Shown one piece after another: positions 52,772 to 57,853 of a stretch of 57,853 bases of DNA. Source of the DNA: Flavobacteriaceae bacterium. Its GTDB lineage: Bacteria > Bacteroidota > Bacteroidia > Flavobacteriales > Flavobacteriaceae. The stretch covers positions 1 through 57,853 of the forward strand of contig JABAYY010000064.1 in assembly GCA_018608765.1 (NCBI GenBank), in the 5' to 3' direction. Both the position numbers and the translations under genes were made by a program. Each line of letters begins with the position of its first letter. Position 1 is the first letter of the stretch. Below the pieces are notes generated by a model. It searched no databases and was not told the origin of the DNA. It worked only from the letters and a program-made list of their open reading frames with translations.

Positions 52772-53830
52772 ATGATAGAAGATAAAAACCAAGAAAACAC
52801 ACCCTTAAGCAGTTTAGGAGAATTTGGATTAATTGATCATTTAACCAAGCAATTTACGGATAAGAATAATTCCACGATTAAAGGAATTGGAGATGATGCC
52901 GCGATATTAGATTTTAAAAATAAATCGGTGGTGCTCACTACAGATTTATTAGTTGAAGGGGTTCATTTTGATTTAAGTTATATGCCCCTAAAACATTTGG
53001 GATATAAAGCTGTGATGGTTAATCTTTCAGATGTGTATGCTATGAATGCAAATGCCACACAAATCACTGTTTCTATTGCAGTTTCCAATCGTTTTCCATT
53101 AGAAGCTCTTGAGGCCTTATATGAAGGGATTTATAAAGCCGCTGAGGTTTATGGCGTTGATGTGGTTGGAGGTGACACAACTTCTTCTACAACAGGTTTA
53201 ATGATTTCTGTAACCGCTCTTGGAGAGGTTGATTTAGATACGGTTGTTAAGCGAAGTGGTGCGCAACCAAACGATTTGTTGGTAGTGAGTGGAGATCTTG
53301 GTGGGGCCTATTTAGGGCTTCAGGTCCTGGAACGTGAAAAAGAAGTTTTTAAAGTAAATCCCAACAGTCAACCAGATTTGGATGATTACACTTATATCAT
53401 TGAACGTCAACTAAAGCCTGAAGCGCGAAAGGACATTGTAAAACTTTTAAAAGATTTGGAAGTAGTGCCAACGTCAATGATAGATATTAGTGATGGCTTA
53501 TCTTCTGAAATCATTCATTTATGCAAACAAAGCGATGTTGGTTGTGATTTGTATGAAGATAAAATCCCTTTAGACCCTCAAGTGATTTCAACTTGTGAAG
53601 AGTTTAATATGGACAGCACAACTGTCGCTCTGAATGGGGGAGAGGATTATGAACTTCTCATGACTATTTCTCAAGAACATTTCCCTAAAATTAAAGCCAA
53701 TCCAAATTTAACGGTTATTGGTTATATGACGGATCCGAGTGTGGGGATGAATTTAGTGACACGTGCAGAGACTAAAATTCAATTAACAGCTCAAGGGTGG
53801 AATTCTTTAGGTTCGGATTCAGAGGATTAG
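52772..53830 (+). CDS. thiL: Thiamine-monophosphate kinase
   Basis: Phosphorylates thiamine monophosphate to the active diphosphate. 352 residues with the ThiL/PurM-fold signatures: GEFGLIDHLTK at the start, GIGDDAAILDF (nucleotide and Mg-binding), TTDLLVEGVHFDLSY, VGGDTTSSTTGLMISVTALGEV, and IDISDGLSSEIIHL with NGGEDYELLMTI. Divergent from the four-lipoprotein operon and convergent with gldD (seven bases between the stops). Confidence 0.95.
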   Translation: MIEDKNQENTPLSSLGEFGLIDHLTKQFTDKNNSTIKGIGDDAAILDFKNKSVVLTTDLLVEGVHFDLSYMPLKHLGYKAVMVNLSDVYAMNANATQITVSIAVSNRFPLEALEALYEGIYKAAEVYGVDVVGGDTTSSTTGLMISVTALGEVDLDTVVKRSGAQPNDLLVVSGDLGGAYLGLQVLEREKEVFKVNPNSQPDLDDYTYIIERQLKPEARKDIVKLLKDLEVVPTSMIDISDGLSSEIIHLCKQSDVGCDLYEDKIPLDPQVISTCEEFNMDSTTVALNGGEDYELLMTISQEHFPKIKANPNLTVIGYMTDPSVGMNLVTRAETKIQLTAQGWNSLGSDSED

Positions 53831-53837
53831 TGATAGG

Positions 53838-54398
53838 TTATTTCCAGCGTAAACTTTCAATAAAATGCAGCAAATCTTTTTGAATGTAATTGATGGCTGG
53901 TAAGATAGAATCGTAATTGGGTTTGGTTTCAAAATAAAGTGCCCCCGATATAAAATGTTGTGTACTGTCGGTTACATAAAATTGGGATTGTGATGCTACA
54001 TTTCCTTTGAGGTCATAAAACATACCGTACAAATTCTGTTGTGTATTTTCATACATCCGTTCAGAAATCTCATCTGCTACTTGAAGGTGTTTTTTAGTCA
54101 TTGACCGCGTGTCTGAAATGTACTTTTCGAGGTTGTTATCTATTTTTTTATAATTGATAAAAACAGATGCTTTTAGGGTAGGATAGCGAAGTACAATTCC
54201 TTCTAGCGTGTTGTTTTTTTTAGAAACATTCAGCCGCGCTAATTTATTTTTCTCAAACTCAAAAGGGATGTCTAATTGACTTTTTAAATAGGTTGCTTTT
54301 GGATAATCCAGACTCAAAAAAGCCTTTGGTTTTGGCACATGGATTTCGTCACAAGAAAAACACATAAAAACACATAAAATAAAAGCGTAAGGTTTCAT
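53838..54398 (-). CDS. gldD: Gliding motility lipoprotein GldD
   Basis: 186 residues with lipobox CFSC (C16) and the GldD start IHVPKPKAFLSLDYPKATY, then NYKKIDNNLEKYISDTRSMTKKHLQVADEI. GldD is an envelope lipoprotein required for gliding in Flavobacterium johnsoniae (established). Its gene is in the conserved mutY-ssb-gldE-gldD order and shares one base with gldE. Confidence 0.93.
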   Translation of the reverse strand: MKPYAFILCVFMCFSCDEIHVPKPKAFLSLDYPKATYLKSQLDIPFEFEKNKLARLNVSKKNNTLEGIVLRYPTLKASVFINYKKIDNNLEKYISDTRSMTKKHLQVADEISERMYENTQQNLYGMFYDLKGNVASQSQFYVTDSTQHFISGALYFETKPNYDSILPAINYIQKDLLHFIESLRWK

Positions 54399-55720
54399 TA
54401 TTTTTTTAGAGTTACTTTGAGTTGTTTGATGCGTTTATTATTGAGCGCTTCAATAGTAAACAGATACGTTTTAAACGCAATTATACTGTTCACTTTTGGG
54501 AAGCTTTTGGAAATTTCAAGAACAAATCCTGCAAGGGTTTCTGCTTCTCCTTTCTCATCTTCAAAAACAGATTCATCTTCCAATTTGATGATTCTATAAA
54601 AATCTTTTAGCGTTGTTTTACCCTCAAAAACATAGTTATGAGCATCGAGCTTTGAGTAAATCAAATCGTCGTCGTCAAACTCATCACTAATGTCCCCCAC
54701 AATTTCTTCGATGATATCTTCAAGAGACACCACTCCAGATGTTCCGCCATACTCATCAACTACAATGGCTAAATGGATTTTTTTCTCCTGGAATTCCACC
54801 ATCAAATCATCTAGTTTTTTATTTTCAGGAACAAAAAACGGTTCTCTTAGTAGTGTAGTCCAATCAAATTGTTTTTTCTGAAGGTGTGGTAACAAGTCTT
54901 TGACGTATAAAATCCCAACAACGGTATCAATACTTTCGTTATACACAGGAATACGTGAGTATCCATGTTTTACGATTTCAGGAATAATTTTTTTGTAATC
55001 AACCGATTGATCCAAAGCAAATATATCTATCCGTGGACGCATTACTTGTTTTGTGTCTGTATTTCCAAACGATACAATTCCTTGTAATATTTTTTGTTCT
55101 TGTTGGGTTGTGTCATCCTCACTAGCAAGCTCTAATGCTTGCGATAGATAATCGACATTAAGATTGGATTTTTGTTTTCCTAATTTTTTATGAATCCCTA
55201 AAGTTACTTTTTGCATGGGAAGACTAATGGGCGAAATGACAACATCTAAAACCTTTAAAGGATAGGCCATGAACTTTGAAAATTTCAAATTATTTCTGTT
55301 GGCATAGACTTTTGGTAAAATTTCTCCAATCAGCAAAATCAAAAATGTAATTAAGATCACTTCAATAAAAAACACGAGGTCAATTTTGAAAAACCCTAGA
55401 TCTAGTTCTGAATGTACTCCGCTAAATAAGGTTTCGCTTAAAGAAGCAAATAATATGACGATTGCAATGTTGATAAAATTGTTGGCGACCAATATAGATG
55501 CCAATAATTTTTTTGGTTGTTTTAAAAGGTCAATAATAATCTCAAACGATTTTGACTTGCTTTCTTTTGCCTCATCTAAATCTTTTTGTGTCAGTGAAAA
55601 AAGAGCGACTTCAGCTCCCGATATAAGTGCTGAACATATTAAAAGAACAAGCAATCCCACGACGCCAGTGATAAAAGTACTGTCAAAAAGGGGAGTAAGG
55701 CTAGAGGGTTCAGGATCCAA
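54398..55720 (-). CDS. gldE: Gliding motility-associated protein GldE (CNNM/CorC-like)
   Basis: 440 residues. N-terminal CNNM/DUF21 transmembrane domain with about four segments (about 13-200, SALISGAEVALFSLTQKDL), two CBS domains (about 215-345, VMRPRIDIFALDQSV and IPVYNESIDTVVGILYVKDL), then a CorC_HlyC C-terminal domain (DEYGGTSGVVSLEDIIEEIVGDISDE). Related proteins are Mg/Co transporters; GldE is a gliding accessory protein that can partly support GldD-deficient cells (as I recall). Upstream of gldD in one operon. Confidence 0.93.
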   Translation of the reverse strand: MDPEPSSLTPLFDSTFITGVVGLLVLLICSALISGAEVALFSLTQKDLDEAKESKSKSFEIIIDLLKQPKKLLASILVANNFINIAIVILFASLSETLFSGVHSELDLGFFKIDLVFFIEVILITFLILLIGEILPKVYANRNNLKFSKFMAYPLKVLDVVISPISLPMQKVTLGIHKKLGKQKSNLNVDYLSQALELASEDDTTQQEQKILQGIVSFGNTDTKQVMRPRIDIFALDQSVDYKKIIPEIVKHGYSRIPVYNESIDTVVGILYVKDLLPHLQKKQFDWTTLLREPFFVPENKKLDDLMVEFQEKKIHLAIVVDEYGGTSGVVSLEDIIEEIVGDISDEFDDDDLIYSKLDAHNYVFEGKTTLKDFYRIIKLEDESVFEDEKGEAETLAGFVLEISKSFPKVNSIIAFKTYLFTIEALNNKRIKQLKVTLKK

Positions 55721-55743
55721 TTATAGAGTGTTTTTTAAACTAA

Positions 55744-56181
55744 TTAAAATGGTAAATCGTTTGGTTCTTCGTTTTTTTCAGTGGGCTTCGCAGCAGAGGT
55801 TTGTGGTGCTTGGTTTTCAGGCATTACAGATGATGAATTATCATTTTTGGTTGTCAAAAACGTAAAATCAACACATTGAATTTCCGTTGAATACCGGTCA
55901 TTTCCTTTGTCGTCCTGCCATTTTCTGGTTTTTAATCGTCCTTCAATATATACTTTATCCCCTTTGTTGAGGTATTTTTCACAAATCTCAGCCGCTTTAT
56001 TTCGAACTACAATATTGTGCCACTCTGTATTGGTTACCTTTTCATTTGTTTGCTTGTTCGTGTAGGTTTCATTGGTAGCCAATGGAAAACGTCCGACACA
56101 ATTTTTATCATCAAAATAATGCATTTTTACGGCATCTCCCAGATGTCCAATAAGCATTACTTTATTTAAAGTTCCTGACAT
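55744..56181 (-). CDS. ssb: Single-stranded DNA-binding protein
   Basis: 145 residues, OB fold beginning MSGTLNKVMLIGHLGDAV, with TEWHNIVVRNKAAEICEKYLNKGDKVYIEGRLKTRKWQD, then a flexible Ser/Pro/Glu-rich tail ending in NDLPF, the acidic terminal tip that binds partner proteins. Located between mutY and gldE on the minus strand, 23 bases before gldE. Confidence 0.96.
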   Translation of the reverse strand: MSGTLNKVMLIGHLGDAVKMHYFDDKNCVGRFPLATNETYTNKQTNEKVTNTEWHNIVVRNKAAEICEKYLNKGDKVYIEGRLKTRKWQDDKGNDRYSTEIQCVDFTFLTTKNDNSSSVMPENQAPQTSAAKPTEKNEEPNDLPF

Positions 56182-56213
56182 AATAGTTGATTTTTGAGTG
56201 TATAAATTTGAAA

Positions 56214-56221
56214 CAAAATTA
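56214..56221 (-). promoter_or_regulatory. Candidate -7 element (TAATTTTG, minus strand) for ssb
   Basis: Exact TAnnTTTG on the minus strand, 32 bases before the ssb ATG at 56181, in the 78-base gap after mutY. No clear -33 box. It suggests ssb-gldE-gldD can be transcribed separately from mutY. Confidence 0.45.
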
Positions 56222-56259
56222 ATGATATAAAGATATCTAAAAAATGTAAAAGCACATAC

Positions 56260-57300
56260 TTAATTATAAAAATTCTTTATAAACCGTTCGATGACAGCAG
56301 GGACAGGATAGGTTGTGATATCGGACCATTTCACAGCATTTTCAGGACTTTGTTTTGTTCTTATAATCCAAAATTTTACATGCAACTGCTGATGAGACAG
56401 CTTGTGAATAATATCCTCAGTATTAAAAAGTGTGAGCTTTTTGTAGGGTGTTGTAATTTTATTTGTGTTTTTAAAATGCGTCAAAAACTCTTTTTCCGAC
56501 ACTGAAGCAGCCGTTTCAATTAAGGGAAATTGATACAATTGTTGCCAGATTCCTTTTTCTGTGCGTTGTTCTAAATAGGTTTTTTGATCGTCTGAATCAA
56601 CTACTAAAAAATTAAAATACTTTTTAGTGACTTTTGTTTTTTTGAGTTTAACAGGCAATATTTTAATAGACCCAGTCGCATAAGCCTTGCAAGATGAAGC
56701 CAATAGACACAGCTCGCAATTTGGAGATTGAGGCTTGCATTGTTGTGAGCCAAACTCCATAACAGCCTGGTTATAATCTCCAAAATTAGAGAGTGGTAAT
56801 AACGATTGAGCCAGTGTTTTAAACTGTTTGATTCCTTCTGTACTGTTAATAGGAGTGTCAATTCCAAAATACCGAGCTAAAACACGGTAAACATTACCAT
56901 CGACAACAGCTACAGCTTCTTCGTAACAAATAGAGGCGATAGCACTGGCTGTATAGTCGCCAACTCCTTTGAGTTCAAGCAACGACTTATAGCTTTTAGG
57001 GAATTCACCATTTAGATTTTCAGTGATATGTTTGGCAGTAAAATGCAAATTCCGAGCGCGGGAATAGTAGCCGAGCCCTTGCCACAAGTTTAAAATCTCA
57101 GTTTCAGAAGCCTCAGCAAGCGCTTGAACAGAAGGATAATTTGACAGAAATGCCTCATAATAAGGCAGGCCTTGTTTGATTTGAGTCTGTTGCAAAATAA
57201 TCTCTGATAACCAGATGTTATAGGGGTTTTTAGAGCCACGCCAAGGCAAGCTCCTTTTGTTTACTGAATACCAGCTAGTTAATGTTGAATGAAAATTCAT
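56260..57300 (-). CDS. mutY: A/G-specific adenine glycosylase MutY
   Basis: Removes adenine mispaired with 8-oxoguanine. From ATG 57300 (MNFHSTLTSWYSVNKRSLPW) the protein is 346 residues. Catalytic Glu is E33 in SEIILQQTQ, the HhH motif LKGVGDYTASAIAS is at 110-123, catalytic Asp is D134 in VVDGNVYRV, and the [4Fe-4S] cluster is C188-x6-C195-x2-C198-x5-C204. A C-terminal NUDIX-like domain (about 225-346) recognises 8-oxoG. An upstream in-frame start at 57396 would add 32 non-conserved residues that reach into the HU promoter region, so it is rejected. Confidence 0.96.
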   Translation of the reverse strand: MNFHSTLTSWYSVNKRSLPWRGSKNPYNIWLSEIILQQTQIKQGLPYYEAFLSNYPSVQALAEASETEILNLWQGLGYYSRARNLHFTAKHITENLNGEFPKSYKSLLELKGVGDYTASAIASICYEEAVAVVDGNVYRVLARYFGIDTPINSTEGIKQFKTLAQSLLPLSNFGDYNQAVMEFGSQQCKPQSPNCELCLLASSCKAYATGSIKILPVKLKKTKVTKKYFNFLVVDSDDQKTYLEQRTEKGIWQQLYQFPLIETAASVSEKEFLTHFKNTNKITTPYKKLTLFNTEDIIHKLSHQQLHVKFWIIRTKQSPENAVKWSDITTYPVPAVIERFIKNFYN

Positions 57301-57361
57301 TTTGAAATTGGTTGAGCCACAAAAATAATCTTTTAATATATTTAATTTTAATTCTTTAGGT

Positions 57362-57393
57362 TTGAAATATTGAATATAAAATACATATATTTG
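57362..57393 (+). promoter_or_regulatory. Promoter of the HU-family gene (TTG-N21-TATATTTG)
   Basis: TTG at 57362-57364 and TATATTTG at 57386-57393 are separated by 21 bases, the full Bacteroidota -33/-7 arrangement, 40 bases before the ATG at 57434. It is the best full promoter match in the window. Confidence 0.6.
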
Positions 57394-57433
57394 CAAGCCT
57401 ATTAAAAAAACATTAATTTAAATAAGAAATAAA

Positions 57434-57724
57434 ATGACTAAAGCTGAAATTGTAGCTAAAATTTCCAACGATTTAGGAATTGAAAAAGGAGATGTATTAG
57501 CAACTGTTGAATCTTTTATGAGCGAAGTTAAAGGATCGTTAGAGACTGGAGAAAATGTTTATTTAAGAGGATTTGGGAGTTTCATCATCAAAACTAGAGC
57601 TGAAAAAATTGGAAGAAATATTTCTAAAAATACGTCTATCAAAATACCAGCACACAACATACCTGCGTTTAAGCCTTCAAAAGTATTTATTGAAGGGGTA
57701 AAATCTAAGGTTAAAGTAAACTAA
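57434..57724 (+). CDS. HU/IHF-family DNA-binding protein
   Basis: 96-residue nucleoid protein. N-terminal helices MTKAEIVAKISNDLGIEKGDVLATVESFMSEVK, then the beta-arm motif YLRGFGSFIIKTRAEKIGRN with the intercalating-arm end IPAHNIPAFKPSK and a C-terminal helix. Length and sequence are usual for HU. It is divergent from mutY and followed 29 bases later by a 29-codon gene. Confidence 0.95.
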   Translation: MTKAEIVAKISNDLGIEKGDVLATVESFMSEVKGSLETGENVYLRGFGSFIIKTRAEKIGRNISKNTSIKIPAHNIPAFKPSKVFIEGVKSKVKVN

Positions 57725-57753
57725 TTATAAACTAATTTTAAAAAATCACATTT

Positions 57754-57843
57754 ATGCCAAGCGGTAAAAAACGTAAAAGACATAAGGTAGCAACGCACAA
57801 GCGTAAAAAAAGACGTCGCGCTAACCGTCACAAGAAGAAATAA
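57754..57843 (+). CDS. 29-residue very basic protein, AURKAIP1/COX24 (mS38)-like
   Basis: Starts MPSGKKRKRHKVATH and ends RHKKK, with 20 of 29 residues Lys, Arg or His. Too short for most gene finders. The Lys/Arg/His pattern with the KRKRHK and KKRRR blocks resembles the AURKAIP1/COX24 domain, whose mitochondrial member mS38 is a small-subunit ribosomal protein. It probably binds rRNA. The same short protein is found downstream of HU genes and upstream of an rne/rng gene in flavobacteria as far as I recall; only 10 bases of the window remain after its stop. Confidence 0.75.
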   Translation: MPSGKKRKRHKVATHKRKKRRRANRHKKK

Positions 57844-57853
57844 TTTGAAAAAG

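Overview
The window comes from an AT-rich chromosome of a member of the Flavobacteriaceae (Bacteroidota). The evidence is the gliding genes gldD and gldE, a type IX secretion (T9SS) type B substrate next to a PorP/SprF protein, CarboxypepD_reg/TonB-dependent receptors paired with lipoproteins, TAnnTTTG promoter elements, and the near absence of Shine-Dalgarno sequences. Genes are densely packed, no intergenic stretch exceeds 300 bases, and I saw no insertion sequence, prophage, CRISPR array or clear pseudogene.

Layout. 1-52: the 3' end of tRNA-Ser(GGA). 246-2613: an ExbB / small membrane protein / ExbD / ExbD operon that would energise TonB-type transport, followed by a terminator. 2700-3986: an outer-membrane barrel and a PAP2-like membrane protein, convergent. 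4158-8579: ileS, a DksA-like regulator and lspA, with ileS carrying a rearranged GVHH signature in place of HIGH. 8576-10054 (minus): rimK and 5-formyltetrahydrofolate cyclo-ligase. 10140-14157: uvrC overlapping a patatin/outer-membrane fusion. 14298-18908: DUF3108 protein, tryptophan 2,3-dioxygenase, M23 peptidase and pgi. 19034-29143: two TonB-dependent receptor/lipoprotein pairs around a secreted DNase I-fold enzyme. 29635-38183 (minus): a T9SS surface operon of an 1891-residue adhesin, PorP/SprF and a TPR-PD40-OmpA protein. 38374-39588: hflX. 39662-47885 (minus): a suf iron-sulfur cluster operon (sufA-B-C-D-S-E, a DUF59 protein and DUF2480) with two unknown lipoprotein genes inside it, followed by a DUF3078 barrel gene. 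47991-52647 (minus): four tightly linked predicted lipoproteins, namely TSP3/choice-of-anchor B, a seven-fold propeller, MbnP-like and diheme MbnH/CcpA-like. 52772-57300: thiL, gldD, gldE, ssb, mutY. 57434-57843: an HU-family protein and a 29-residue basic protein that resembles the AURKAIP1/COX24 (mS38) family.

How the genes work together. Much of the window builds the cell envelope: the proton-driven ExbBD motor can power the TonB-dependent receptors; LspA matures the many lipoproteins seen here; GldD/GldE and the PorP/OmpA/adhesin operon belong to gliding and T9SS biology. The least explained unit is the four-lipoprotein MbnP/MbnH-type locus, which looks like a surface copper or redox module with two extra partners and a 13-bp palindrome just upstream. 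The second is the receptor/lipoprotein/nuclease-fold locus, a plausible system for scavenging extracellular nucleic acid or organophosphate. All functional statements are from reading motifs in the sequence; no database search was run.
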